Shown one piece after another: positions 1 to 8,512 of a DNA stretch of 64,000 bases. How positions within the stretch are numbered: the stretch's first letter is position 1; every line of letters starts with the position of its first letter. The position numbers were made by a program, and so were the translations under genes. A model generated the notes under the pieces. It did not search any database. It worked only from the letters and a program-made list of their open reading frames with translations, and was not told the DNA's origin. This DNA comes from Myxococcales bacterium (GTDB lineage: Bacteria > Myxococcota_A > UBA9160 > UBA4427). Where the stretch lies: contig DUCN01000127.1 in the NCBI GenBank assembly GCA_012959805.1, positions 1 through 64,000 of the forward strand, in the 5' to 3' direction.

Positions 1-52
1 GATTGGGGTGATCATCCTTAATGTCTCCGTGGCTATTACGGCATCAATTTAG

Positions 53-87
53 AAAAAACCATGTAATTTAAAAAAAACCATGTAATT
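53..87. repeat. short AT-rich tandem direct repeat
   Basis: The 16-mer AAAAAACCATGTAATT occurs at 53-68 and again at 72-87, giving a period of 19 bases. It lies in an AT-rich patch unlike the rest of the window. No function can be assigned. Confidence 0.75.
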
Positions 88-781
88 CCCGATGCGGGCA
101 AATACGCCTCATCCTAAGTCGACTTGTCAGATGTGTTCTTAGCGGTAGTTTGAAAAAGGGGCTCTTCCGGAATTCGTGTGGGTCCGATGAGTCCTTGTTT
201 CCCTTGTAGGATGGGCTGAAAGCGGTCGCGGAGGCGTTTCCGGGGTCCATCGAGCGAGCTGTCGTCGCGCTCTCCGGGAAGCCAACCCGGCTCTTTCAGA
301 ACACGAACTGTCAGAGCTGGAGTCGACAATGTAGGCGGCAAGCCTGCCACTCAGTTCTACCTGCCGAAGAAAGTAAAGGCCGAATATAAAAAGCTCGGTG
401 TGCCTACTCCGACCGTGGATGAGCCTACGGCTGTGGTGGCTGTGGCGGTCGATGTGCTGAGCGTTGGTCGCTGAAACTGCTTAGTAGAGAGCGGGTCATC
501 AGTGGCTAGTTGATGCGTGTTCGTCCTTAGACCCACAATTTGCTCTCAGGTCGGTTGTGTCACCTTGAACGTCACCTTGAGACGCGATGGCTAGAGTGCC
601 GTCGCCGTTTCGCAACCCTTCGCTGAGAGCTGAGTGAACCGATGACGACACCGTGAGTGCCGAAAGGCGAATAACGGGGCGGTCCGCGCCGCGTTTCGAC
701 ATGGCGGCGAACACCGCGAAAAGCTTGAAGGTGACATGAAGGTGACTCTGGCATGAATCTAACCCGATCCATGTTAGGCCC

Positions 782-810
782 GTCTGCGAAACCTCTTTTA
801 TTCCGCAGAC
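782..810 (-). other. inverted repeat just downstream of tRNA-Thr
   Basis: Perfect 7-base arms (782-788 and 804-810) enclose a 15-base A/T-rich loop, five bases beyond the CCA end of the tRNA on its transcribed strand. It could act in 3' processing or termination of the tRNA transcript. There is no U-tract, so a terminator call is only tentative. Confidence 0.4.
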
Positions 811-815
811 CTAAA

Positions 816-891
816 TGGAGCCGACGATCCGATTTGAACGGACGACCTGCTCATTACGAGTGAGCTGCTCTACCAGCTGAGCTACGTCGGC
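816..891 (-). tRNA. tRNA-Thr (anticodon CGU)
   Basis: The reverse strand folds into a complete 76-nt cloverleaf with the CCA end encoded (816-818 on the plus strand). The acceptor arms GCCGACG/CGTCGGC pair perfectly. The D stem is GCTC/GAGC, and the anticodon stem GCTCA/TGAGC carries the loop CTCGTAA. The T arm is GTCCG-TTCAAAT-CGGAT. The anticodon, at 856-858, reads CGU and decodes ACG threonine codons. The gene stands alone, flanked by inverted repeats on both sides. Confidence 0.97.
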
Positions 892-910
892 CCGGGTGGT
901 TCGCTGGGTT

Positions 911-951
911 GTCTATTCGTTTGGGGCCGTGGCCGAAGCCACTGAATAGAC
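911..951. other. nested hairpin-forming inverted repeat
   Basis: The outer arms GTCTATTC (911-918) and GAATAGAC (944-951) pair perfectly over 8 bases. Inside them a second hairpin, GTGGC-CGAA-GCCAC (929-942), also pairs perfectly. A 10-base asymmetric bulge (919-928) separates the two stems. The structure lies 20 bases upstream of the tRNA 5' end and has no T-tract. It could be a processing element, a protein-binding site or part of a small RNA. Confidence 0.5.
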
Positions 952-1176
952 CCATTGCTTACCGATGGGCGGCCCGGGATCCTGACTTCGTTCCGAGGTT
1001 CCGTGAACGCTTTTGGCGTGCTTGGTTTCGGTTGAAATCCGGTCGGGCGAACGGCCCTAGGGCCGTCGGGGCGCTGAATGTAGCGCGGGGGTGACCCGGC
1101 GCCATGTCGAGAAGGGATCGGCGAATCCCGGGTGAGGCACGAGGGGGAATAAACCGGTGGGTTCTGTCAGAAGGGT

Positions 1177-1206
1177 TTGACCGGACGGGGGTATGGCGAT
1201 TAGGAT
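1177..1206 (+). promoter_or_regulatory. candidate sigma-70 promoter
   Basis: TTGACC (1177-1182) and TAGGAT (1201-1206), 18 bases apart, match the -35 (5 of 6) and -10 (4 of 6) consensus. The site would drive the small membrane-protein gene at 1289. The call rests on sequence similarity alone. Confidence 0.3.
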
Positions 1207-1288
1207 TGGCGATGGCGCGACGGATGTCATGACGACGCGCACTTGGCCAGCAAGGCGCAAACAATAACGACGATGAGGGAGTTTTTTG

Positions 1289-1609
1289 ATGCCCGTGCTT
1301 CCGCTGATCGACTTCATGCTGTTGTCTGGATGGACGGCATTGCTGATCGGCTTCGTACTCAAGGCGATCCATCTGACGACGAATTATCGACCGTCGATTA
1401 TCGGGCTGACGCCGATCGATTTCTTGTTGGTCGGCGTGGCAGCGATGTTGTTTGCGATTGCATTGGCCGCACGGACCTGGGTGAAGACGCAGGAGCCCAC
1501 GGCTGTGGCGATTCGGAGGCGGGATGAGACGCTCGAGGCATGGAATGCGCTGAGGGGCTCGAACGGGCAGGATACTGCGGAAGAGACTCAGTCCGAGGAC
1601 TCGAACTAG
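1289..1609 (+). CDS. small two-TM membrane protein
   Basis: This encodes 106 residues of unknown function. Two hydrophobic segments are visible, at about residues 5-24 and 42-63. The second ends in basic residues and is followed by a charged, hydrophilic tail (about 64-106) rich in Glu, Asp and Ser, so an inner-membrane protein with a cytoplasmic tail is likely. The ATG at 1289 has a purine-rich GAGGGAG element just upstream; a TTG three bases earlier is possible. No known domain is recognised. Confidence 0.65.
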   Translation: MPVLPLIDFMLLSGWTALLIGFVLKAIHLTTNYRPSIIGLTPIDFLLVGVAAMLFAIALAARTWVKTQEPTAVAIRRRDETLEAWNALRGSNGQDTAEETQSEDSN

Positions 1610-1812
1610 ATATAGGTGCTTGGGCGGAGCAGGTCGCTCGCAGAAACGGCCAATTCCTTGTAGAGGAGGGCGGCGGTGACGAGGGCGTTGCTGGCTTGGC
1701 GGATGGCGGCGCTCATGGTGGACTCCCAATCAATGCGAGTTTTGATCTCGCTCGAATAGAGAGTGGCCCTCGGCCGCCATCGGGTGGCGGGAAAACTGCC
1801 TTCGGGCAGCAA
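1606..1812 (-). CDS. possible small helical protein (doubtful)
   Basis: A 68-residue minus-strand frame lies between two plus-strand genes. Its last 36 residues, from an internal Met at about 1713, are an alanine-rich amphipathic stretch (SAAIRQASNALVTAALLYK) that reads more like protein than the other antisense frames. The 3' end overlaps the stop of the preceding gene by four bases in convergent orientation. No homologous family is recognised, and it may be spurious. Confidence 0.2.
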   Translation of the reverse strand: MLPEGSFPATRWRPRATLYSSEIKTRIDWESTMSAAIRQASNALVTAALLYKELAVSASDLLRPSTYI

Positions 1813-1859
1813 AACTTCTGATACATTTGCGCCCGTGGGAAAATCAGCGCCGGAGGCGG

Positions 1860-2807
1860 ATGAAATTGGCGGCGAACGACCGGCTCATTTGGGTAGATGG
1901 AGCGCTTCGGCCCTGGGCAGATGCGACCGTGCATGTAATGGCCCATTCGCATCAGCGTGGCTCGCTGGTCTTTGACTATATGTCGGTGCATTCCACGCCC
2001 CGTGGGGATGCAATTTTTCGGTTGCAGGAGCATGTCGATCGCTTCTTTCATTCTTGCGAGATGATGGGGCTGCCCGTCGACCAGACCCCGGAAACGCTTT
2101 GCGAGGCGATTCGCGAGACGGTTCGGGCGAATCCGGGTGCCCGGGCAGTCAAGATGTCGGGCTATTTCGCATCGGTCGAGATTGATGTCGTTCCCGTGGA
2201 TACGCACGTTTCGATTGCAATCGCCGCCTACGATCCCAAAGCGGATATCGCCGAGCGGTTGCCGCGAGCTTCTCCGGCGAAGGCTCGGCATCTGAAGATC
2301 TGGATCGAAAAGGTTCGGGCGAATCGGCGCGACGACATCGTTTCGCCTCAGGTGAAGGTGTCTGCGAACTACGCTTCGCCGATGACTGCGAAGGTGCGAG
2401 CGCGGGCCGAGGGATACGACGAGATCATCCTGGTCGATGAAGACGGCCACCTCGCAGAAGGTCCGACGACGAATCTCTTTGTGGTCGATAAATCCGGTCA
2501 GCTCCTGACGCCACAGAGCGAGAAGGTTCTGCACGGCGTGACCCGAAGCGCGATCATGGCGATCGCGAAGGCCGATGGGATCCCGGTCCATGAAGCGCAG
2601 CTAAAGCCCGACGCCTTGCTCAATGCGGCCGAGGCCTTTCTGACCGGAACAACGGCGGGGGTTTGGCCGGTCGAGTCCGTGGATGGCCAAATGTTAGGCG
2701 GTGTCTGTCCAGGTCCGATCTCCGAGAGATTGGGCGAACGATTTCGGCGAGCATCAGCGGGAGAAGATCCCGAGTTCGAGCATTGGTTGACGCTCGTCGA
2801 AGACTGA
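1860..2807 (+). CDS. ilvE: class IV aminotransferase (IlvE-like)
   Basis: This is a PLP-dependent fold-type IV aminotransferase of 315 residues, most like branched-chain aminotransferase, which catalyses the last step of Val/Leu/Ile synthesis. The N-terminus carries the family pattern WVDGAL-PWADATVHV. The catalytic Lys lies in VKVSANYASPMTAK, followed by the phosphate-site segment GYDEIILVDEDGHLAEGPTTNLF. The ATG at 1860 has GGAGG three bases upstream, which is short spacing; a TTG at 1827 would add 11 residues. The usual HYG-F-G motif reads RGSLVFDYM here, so related activity (D-amino acid or aminodeoxychorismate type) cannot be excluded. It precedes trpS, with a 117-base gap. Confidence 0.85.
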   Translation: MKLAANDRLIWVDGALRPWADATVHVMAHSHQRGSLVFDYMSVHSTPRGDAIFRLQEHVDRFFHSCEMMGLPVDQTPETLCEAIRETVRANPGARAVKMSGYFASVEIDVVPVDTHVSIAIAAYDPKADIAERLPRASPAKARHLKIWIEKVRANRRDDIVSPQVKVSANYASPMTAKVRARAEGYDEIILVDEDGHLAEGPTTNLFVVDKSGQLLTPQSEKVLHGVTRSAIMAIAKADGIPVHEAQLKPDALLNAAEAFLTGTTAGVWPVESVDGQMLGGVCPGPISERLGERFRRASAGEDPEFEHWLTLVED

Positions 2808-2924
2808 TTGAATGATATTACACGTGTTCACATTGGCTGTGAGGCCGAGCGTTTCTCGAAGGTGAAAACCAAAACCCAACAATGATGACGAGCCATGTCG
2901 AGTAAGGTCGAGCAAAGTTGATCC

Positions 2925-3956
2925 ATGTCCAGTCCATCTGAATCGAAAACGGATAAGCTCCCCAAACGGGCCCTGCGCGTGCTCTCGGGTACGAAACCGA
3001 CGGGTGAGCATCTCCATCTAGGCAACTATTTCGGTGCTCTTCGCCAATTTGTTGCTCTGCAACAAGAACACGATGTCGCGCTTTACTTCATCGCGGACTA
3101 CCACTCAATGACAACCGTGCGAAATGCGGCGACGCGTCGCCAGAACACGTTTGCGGTTGCACTTGATTATCTCGCCGCAGGTCTCGATCCGGACCGCGCA
3201 ATTCTCTTTCGACAAAGTGATTTGCCGGAAGTCACCGAGCTGACCTGGATTCTGACCTCCATCACGCCGATGGGGATGCTCGAGCGCGCGCATGCCTACA
3301 AGGCAGCGATGGACAAGGGTGAAGACATCGAGCACGGACTCTTCACTTACCCGGTTCTGATGGCCGCGGATATCCTTCTCTACGGTTCTCATCTCGTGCC
3401 GGTGGGCCGAGATCAGAAGCAACATATCGAGATGGCACGCGACATGGCCCAGCGTTTCAATCGCCTCTACAAGACCGATGCCCTGGTGCTACCCGAGCCC
3501 TTCATTCTGGACGATACGGCGACGGTTCCCGGGACCGATGGTCGGAAGATGTCGAAGTCCTACGACAATACGATTTCAATGTTCGCGGCGAAGGGTCGAC
3601 TCAAGAAGAGCGTGATGGGGATCGTGACGGACTCCGCGCCCGTCGAGGATCCTAAGGATACGAGCCAGGCGGTATTTGAACTCTGGAGCCTTTTTGCGAC
3701 CGAGGTCGAACGCGAGGAAATGTTCGCTCGCGCGACCGCCGGCGGGCTCGGCTACGGCGAAGTGAAGAAGGATCTCCTGGCGCGCGTGATGGATTATTTT
3801 GAACCGATGCGAGCACGTCGGACGGCGCTCGAGGGAAAATCCGACGAGATCGAATCCATTCTGCGCTCGGGTGCCGAGCGCGCACGCGCTCTGGCGACCC
3901 CGGTGATGGAGGCCTGCCGGTCCGCAGCGGGTCTCGGACCGCCGCCTTCTGTCTAG
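2925..3956 (+). CDS. trpS: tryptophanyl-tRNA synthetase
   Basis: This class I aminoacyl-tRNA synthetase charges tRNA-Trp in the cytosol. Its length, 343 residues, is usual for the bacterial form. The HIGH-like motif is HLHLGN (about residues 29-34) and the KMSKS loop is at about 208-212. The family signatures ADYHSMT and PVLMAADILLY are also present. The N-terminus has about 15 extra charged residues before the Rossmann core. No T-box or attenuator-like leader is evident upstream. Confidence 0.97.
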   Translation: MSSPSESKTDKLPKRALRVLSGTKPTGEHLHLGNYFGALRQFVALQQEHDVALYFIADYHSMTTVRNAATRRQNTFAVALDYLAAGLDPDRAILFRQSDLPEVTELTWILTSITPMGMLERAHAYKAAMDKGEDIEHGLFTYPVLMAADILLYGSHLVPVGRDQKQHIEMARDMAQRFNRLYKTDALVLPEPFILDDTATVPGTDGRKMSKSYDNTISMFAAKGRLKKSVMGIVTDSAPVEDPKDTSQAVFELWSLFATEVEREEMFARATAGGLGYGEVKKDLLARVMDYFEPMRARRTALEGKSDEIESILRSGAERARALATPVMEACRSAAGLGPPPSV

Positions 3957-4114
3957 GCGCAGTGATTCCGAGAAGCGGTCGGGGCACCCTGGATCCCTGG
4001 CCATGACCTCGGGATTCCACCCCAAGCCTGATTTCCCCTCTCAATCCCCCTGTGGAATACGCCGATGACGCAAGTAGATGGCAGCCGCGAGACGGCCGCG
4101 CGGGGGACTTTGAA

Positions 4115-5419
4115 ATGTGGAATGAAATGAATGCGTCGCATCGGCGAACGACGGACCGGAGTCCGATTCGGTCGCTCCGATTCGGCCGATCTCTCCTCCT
4201 GATGCTGCTTCTTGCGAGTCTGTCGAGCGTCATGGGCTGCAACGAAATCGGCGCGAGCCGCGATGGCGACGCTTCAAACGGCGAACCGTCGCCAGCGCTT
4301 CTCAGTCGTGCGGAGTCGGGTGAGGTCGAAGCACAGCTGGCCGTTGGGCTGTTCTACAGAAACGCAGCAAGCGCTTCCGAAACCTCGAAGCGCGCGCGTG
4401 ACGAATCCGAGGCGCTTCGCTGGTTCACGCTGGCAGCCGATCAAGGACTGGCGACCGCCCAATTCGAGCTCGGCCTGATGCTGGTCACCGCCGAAGGTGT
4501 GAATCAGAATTTCGTCGAAGGTCGCCGCTGGCTTTCGCGTGCGGGCGAAGCAGGACACGCGCCTGCCCTTTTCATGTTAGGCGATCTCTCGAAGCGAGGA
4601 GACGGTGGGCCTCCGAATCCTGTGATGGCAGTGGCGCTCTGGCATCGTGCCGCAGAACTCGGACATAGCGGCGCATTCCATCGTCTCGGCCAGGCTCATG
4701 AAGAAGGCCTCGGCGTCGACCCCGATGTGGAGTCGGCAATTGGATTCTACCGAGAGGCCTCTCTGCTCGGTTATATGATTTCTCAATATCGGCTTGCCGT
4801 GATCTACGACGAAGGTCTTCTGATGCCGCGCGACGCTTCGGAGGCCGTGCGTTTCTATCGTCTGGCCGGCGAGCAGAGTTACGCGCCTGCCCAGGCACAG
4901 CTGGGTTACCTGTATGCGCGAGGCGACGGCGTCATTCAGCGCTATGACGAAGCACTTCGATGGAGTCGAATGGCCGCGGAGCAGGGCAATGCGGACGGCT
5001 GCAATAATCTCGCGGTTCTTTATCTCAAGGGACTCGGTGTCGAGCAGAGTTTCGACGACGCGCTTCGCTGGTATCGACTGGCCGCCCAACATCAGCATCC
5101 CGGCGCCCAGAACATGCTCGGAACGCTCTATCTGACGGGTCAGGGCGTCGATGTCGATCCGAATGAGGCCGAACATTGGTGGCGCATGGCGGCGGAGCAG
5201 GGCTACGCATCGGCGCAATATAATCTGGGCGGCATGTACTCGCGAAAGATTTCAACGTCGCTGCTTCGCGAAGAGGCACTCGATTGGTTGGGCCGAGCCG
5301 CGGAGCAGGGCCATACGAGTGCGGCCCGGGAACTCGCAGAAGTTCAAGCGATGGTGGCAACGACGACAGCCCAGAAGGTTGAAGACGCCGCGATCGAGTC
5401 GGCGCAGACTACCCTCTAG
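4115..5419 (+). CDS. Sel1-repeat lipoprotein
   Basis: This is a 434-residue envelope protein of Sel1-like (TPR-related) repeats. The N-terminus has a hydrophobic stretch ending in SSVMGC, a lipobox, so it is probably lipidated and anchored to a membrane. After that come about ten repeats of roughly 36 residues with the pattern A-x(6)-W-x(3)-A-x(2)-G-x(2)-A-Q-x(2)-LG-x-(M/L)Y-x-G. Such arrays are protein-interaction scaffolds, often in envelope or regulatory functions. The start at 4115 has a GGGGGA element upstream; a longer frame begins at 4052. No partner gene is adjacent. Confidence 0.85.
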   Translation: MWNEMNASHRRTTDRSPIRSLRFGRSLLLMLLLASLSSVMGCNEIGASRDGDASNGEPSPALLSRAESGEVEAQLAVGLFYRNAASASETSKRARDESEALRWFTLAADQGLATAQFELGLMLVTAEGVNQNFVEGRRWLSRAGEAGHAPALFMLGDLSKRGDGGPPNPVMAVALWHRAAELGHSGAFHRLGQAHEEGLGVDPDVESAIGFYREASLLGYMISQYRLAVIYDEGLLMPRDASEAVRFYRLAGEQSYAPAQAQLGYLYARGDGVIQRYDEALRWSRMAAEQGNADGCNNLAVLYLKGLGVEQSFDDALRWYRLAAQHQHPGAQNMLGTLYLTGQGVDVDPNEAEHWWRMAAEQGYASAQYNLGGMYSRKISTSLLREEALDWLGRAAEQGHTSAARELAEVQAMVATTTAQKVEDAAIESAQTTL

Positions 5420-5619
5420 CCAGAGTCGGTCGCTCCGCCGGGTACCGGACGAAGCTGCAGCGCCGAACTCCGTCGCGCTCGAGTGCGCGGGCGGAGGACG
5501 CCACGGAAGCGGAGAAAAACCAGAATCCGCAGATGCATGCGGTCAGAATTGCTCGTTTGTGCTGACACATACTCGGTGTGTGCATCCGCCTGGCAGGCAA
5601 TTAGATGTAGCGATGGGGG

Positions 5620-6447
5620 CTAAAGCGGTCCGGATCTCTCTCGGTCCCGATCGGACCTCGGATTGCTGCGCCGCAGGACCCAATAACGGTTGAGATCGGC
5701 TTGGGCGCCATCCGAACGGTATTCGGCCAGAGAATCGAGCCCGAGCAGTTCCGGCCAGGAGTTGAATTCCGCGTCGCTCACCTGGTGGCAGTAGCGAGGC
5801 GGCTGAGTCGGGTCATCTCCGAAGCGCAGAAGTGCGTCACCGGCTTCGAGTTCCGACTCCTCGATCGGCGCACCGAGCACTGGCCCGAGATCCGACCAGG
5901 CGACCTGTCGGCGGGCGAAGCGCGGCCGGCCAGCGAACTGCCAGCTGGCCAGCGCCAGAATCCCGCCCTTCGCCAGACGCCGAGTCGCGGCTTCGAGCAG
6001 GCTCCTTCGCCAGTCGCTCCCCGGGACATGGTGCAGCACGCCCATGATGACAATCAGGTCGAAGGGGCCATCCGGGAGATCATCACCCGGAGACTCCGAG
6101 GCCAGGAAATCCTGCTTCGTGAGACGCCAATTCTGGCTCGGCAGATCCCTTAAGCGCGTGCGTGCGGAGTCGAGGAGGCCCGCGTTCGCGTCGATGCCCG
6201 TGTAGTCGGCGGGCACGCCGGCCTCCACCAGGAAGCGCAAAAACCGAGCATTCCCGCAGCCGATATCGAGAACCCGTTGCGGGCTGGGGGCCGTATCGAT
6301 CGTAGCCGCGGGGGCCGGAAGCAGTTCCGAGAGGCGCTGCCAGCCCGGCCAAGGCTGATGACCGCGACTGGCGTCGAAGGCATCCGCATGGGCAAGATAG
6401 AAGGCCTTTGAGAGCGCGAGGAGTTGGAGGCGGGTTTGCGGGTGCAT
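5620..6447 (-). CDS. Trm9-like tRNA wobble-uridine methyltransferase
   Basis: This is a class I SAM-dependent methyltransferase of 275 residues. Motif I is VLDIGCGNARFL; the acidic motif II is TGIDANAG; motif IV is FDLIVIMGVLHHVPG. Before motif I, the segment FDASRGHQPWPGW matches the FxxTRxxPWP signature of Trm9/ALKBH8 methyltransferases, which methylate cm5U34 to mcm5U34 in tRNA. The C-terminal GDALLRFG and RYCHQVSDAEF stretches also fit that family. It is transcribed divergently from the elp3 homolog 157 bases away, whose product would supply the substrate. The start (6447) was chosen because upstream sequence is not protein-like. No Trm112-like partner is seen. The function is inferred. 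Confidence 0.75.
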   Translation of the reverse strand: MHPQTRLQLLALSKAFYLAHADAFDASRGHQPWPGWQRLSELLPAPAATIDTAPSPQRVLDIGCGNARFLRFLVEAGVPADYTGIDANAGLLDSARTRLRDLPSQNWRLTKQDFLASESPGDDLPDGPFDLIVIMGVLHHVPGSDWRRSLLEAATRRLAKGGILALASWQFAGRPRFARRQVAWSDLGPVLGAPIEESELEAGDALLRFGDDPTQPPRYCHQVSDAEFNSWPELLGLDSLAEYRSDGAQADLNRYWVLRRSNPRSDRDRERSGPL

Positions 6448-6604
6448 GACGATCGGGAGCCTAGCTCGCAGGGAGACGTACTCGTGGGGCAGAGAGTGTC
6501 TTTCGGTTGGCGCGGCGATCGTGCGCGAGCGGCCTAGACTCCGCCGGCGAGTACTGGGGAAGCCGGAGCGAGAGAGATCGACGAGAGCATGACTGAGCAC
6601 GGGC

Positions 6605-8467
6605 ATGACTGAAAAATGGAAAGGAACTGAGCAGGCGGAGGCGGCCAGCGATCCGTCGGGCGAGCGCCTGGCCGGACGTTTCCGCGGCCGGGGACCCGAT
6701 CGATTCTTCGATCCACGACCGATGCGCGATTCGCTCTTGCCACTTCTGCGTGCAATCGAGGCCGTACCCGATGAAATCCCGGATCCCCTGTCGGCGGAGG
6801 TCATGGAGCCACTGCTTCGCGAACACGCCAAGCCCGAAGGCGGTTTCTTTTCCCGAAGCCAATTGATCGCGGCCTTTTCGGCCTTTTCGGACGAAGCCGA
6901 TTTTCGTTTCGATGAGGCCCGATTTCGCCGACGTGTTCAGCGTCGACCCGTTCGGACGCAGAGTGGCGTCACGCCGCTTACGGTTTTGACCAAGCCCTTC
7001 CCCTGTCCCGGGAAATGCATCTTCTGTCCCAATGATGTGCGCATGCCGAAGAGTTATCTCTCGGACGAGCCTGGGGCCCAGCGCGCCGCCAATAATCATT
7101 TCGATCCCTACCTGCAGACCTGGAATCGTCTCGCGGCCTTCGATGCGACGGGGCATCCCACGGACAAGATCGAATTGATCGTATTAGGCGGAACCTGGTC
7201 CTTCTACCCACACGCCTATCAGATCTATTTCGTCGCGCGTTGCCTGGAGGCGATGAACGACTTCGGAGCTGGACGCGATGGGCGAGATGCATGTCGCCCG
7301 ACCACGCCGAATTTCGAAGAGATCGATGCCGAGATTCTAGGCGAGGCCTTTCGCAACAACCCATACAACAAGACGGTGACGAAATTCCTGCAAGACAAAC
7401 AGGATGGTTTACTCGTTCTTCCCGACGAAGAATCTGACTGGGCAAGACTCTTCCGCGCTCAGCAGGCCAATGAAGCTGCCGGCGCTCGATGTGTCGGGCT
7501 GGTTCTCGAGACGCGACCGGATCATGTCGACGAAGCCGAAGTCATCCGCCTCCGCCGTCTCGGCGCGACGAAAGTCCAACTCGGCGTGCAGAGTCTCGAC
7601 GATCGCATCTTGTCGATGAATCGTCGCGGTCATGATGTCGCCGCCACAAGACGCGCGTTCGATGTTCTGCGCCGAGCAGGTTTCAAGCTCCACGCCCACT
7701 GGATGGCAAATCTATTGGGGGCGACGCCGGCTGGCGACCGCGAGGATTTTCGGCGCCTCTTCGAAGATCCATCCTTTCGCCCGGATGAGCTCAAGATTTA
7801 CCCCTGTAGCCTGATCGAGACCGCGGAACTGATGGGGCCCTGGAAACGGGGCGAGTGGTCGCCCTATGACGACGCGGAGTTACTCGAAGTCGTGGCCGAC
7901 GCGATGCCGCGGGTTCCGCGCTGGTGTCGGGTGACGCGGGTCATTCGAGATATTTCTTCGGACGACATTGTGGCCGGCAACAAGCGAACCAACTTTCGCC
8001 AGATCGCCGAGGCCGAGATCTCGCGTCGTGGCGATCCGCTCGTGGAGATTCGTCATCGGGAGATTCGGGGTGAGGCTTTCGAAGCGGCCGCCCTCGAACT
8101 CGTTGAAACCGAGTTCGAGACCGAATGTGGTCGCGAGATTTTTCTCGAATTGGTGACGACCGAAGATCGGATCGTCGGATTCTTGCGGCTGTGTCTGCCG
8201 AAGAATTCGTCGTTTATCGACGAGTTGGGAACAAATGCCCTCGTGCGCGAACTACACGTCTATGGCGGATCGGTTCAGATAGGCGCTGCATCGGGCGGTC
8301 GCGCCCAACACCGCGGTTTAGGCGCGCGGCTCCTCCAAGCGGCCCAATCGAGTGCACGCGAGGCCGGGTATCCGAAGCTCTCGGTCATTTCCGCTATCGG
8401 AACGCGTGGGTATTACCGGCAGCAGGGCTTCATCGACGGCGAACTCTATCAGCACCTAACGGTCTGA
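6605..8467 (+). CDS. elp3: bacterial Elp3 (radical SAM and GNAT domains)
   Basis: This 620-residue protein has the full Elongator catalytic-subunit architecture. The radical-SAM domain carries its cluster cysteines at about 134, 138 and 141 in CPGKCIFCPNDVRMPKSYLS, the Elp3 signature. LETRPDHVDE and LGVQSLDD follow. Further on are KIYPCSLIETAELMGPWKRGEW and RVTRVIRDISSDDIVAGNKRTN. The C-terminal GNAT domain has the acetyl-CoA loop QHRGLGARLL and ends in GYYRQQGF. Elp3 uses acetyl-CoA and SAM to form cm5U34 on tRNA. The rest of eukaryotic Elongator is absent, as in other bacteria and archaea with Elp3. The Trm9-like gene diverges from it. Confidence 0.93.
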   Translation: MTEKWKGTEQAEAASDPSGERLAGRFRGRGPDRFFDPRPMRDSLLPLLRAIEAVPDEIPDPLSAEVMEPLLREHAKPEGGFFSRSQLIAAFSAFSDEADFRFDEARFRRRVQRRPVRTQSGVTPLTVLTKPFPCPGKCIFCPNDVRMPKSYLSDEPGAQRAANNHFDPYLQTWNRLAAFDATGHPTDKIELIVLGGTWSFYPHAYQIYFVARCLEAMNDFGAGRDGRDACRPTTPNFEEIDAEILGEAFRNNPYNKTVTKFLQDKQDGLLVLPDEESDWARLFRAQQANEAAGARCVGLVLETRPDHVDEAEVIRLRRLGATKVQLGVQSLDDRILSMNRRGHDVAATRRAFDVLRRAGFKLHAHWMANLLGATPAGDREDFRRLFEDPSFRPDELKIYPCSLIETAELMGPWKRGEWSPYDDAELLEVVADAMPRVPRWCRVTRVIRDISSDDIVAGNKRTNFRQIAEAEISRRGDPLVEIRHREIRGEAFEAAALELVETEFETECGREIFLELVTTEDRIVGFLRLCLPKNSSFIDELGTNALVRELHVYGGSVQIGAASGGRAQHRGLGARLLQAAQSSAREAGYPKLSVISAIGTRGYYRQQGFIDGELYQHLTV

Positions 8468-8512
8468 CTGCCTGACGCCTGATCGGGGCTCCGCTCTCGA
8501 TGTCGACCGCGT

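Larger units (their letters stand above)
1..815. other. poorly coding region beyond tRNA-Thr
   Basis: No gene can be supported here. The left end is AT-rich and carries a 16-base direct repeat (53-68 and 72-87, period 19). A plus-strand open frame without a clear start ends at 474. Its tail (GGKPATQFYLPKK, about 334-372) resembles the winged-helix tails of plasmid or phage primase-like proteins, but the match is weak and by eye. Short minus-strand frames (114-350, 499-714) have no recognisable domain. The region starts where the minus-strand tRNA-Thr ends, a common site for integrated elements, so it may be an eroded island edge. No duplicated tRNA 3' end was found in it. Confidence 0.4.
892..1288. 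other. intergenic region upstream of tRNA-Thr
   Basis: This 397-base gap separates the minus-strand tRNA-Thr from a plus-strand membrane protein. It holds a nested inverted repeat at 911-951 and a candidate plus-strand promoter at 1177-1206. Open frames here (909-1094 plus, 959-1729 minus) are arginine- and proline-rich shadows with no recognisable domain. Confidence 0.6.

Noticed and set aside
959-1729. 256-residue minus-strand open frame
   Set aside because: Very rich in Arg, Pro and His, no domain, and antisense to the better-supported small membrane protein.
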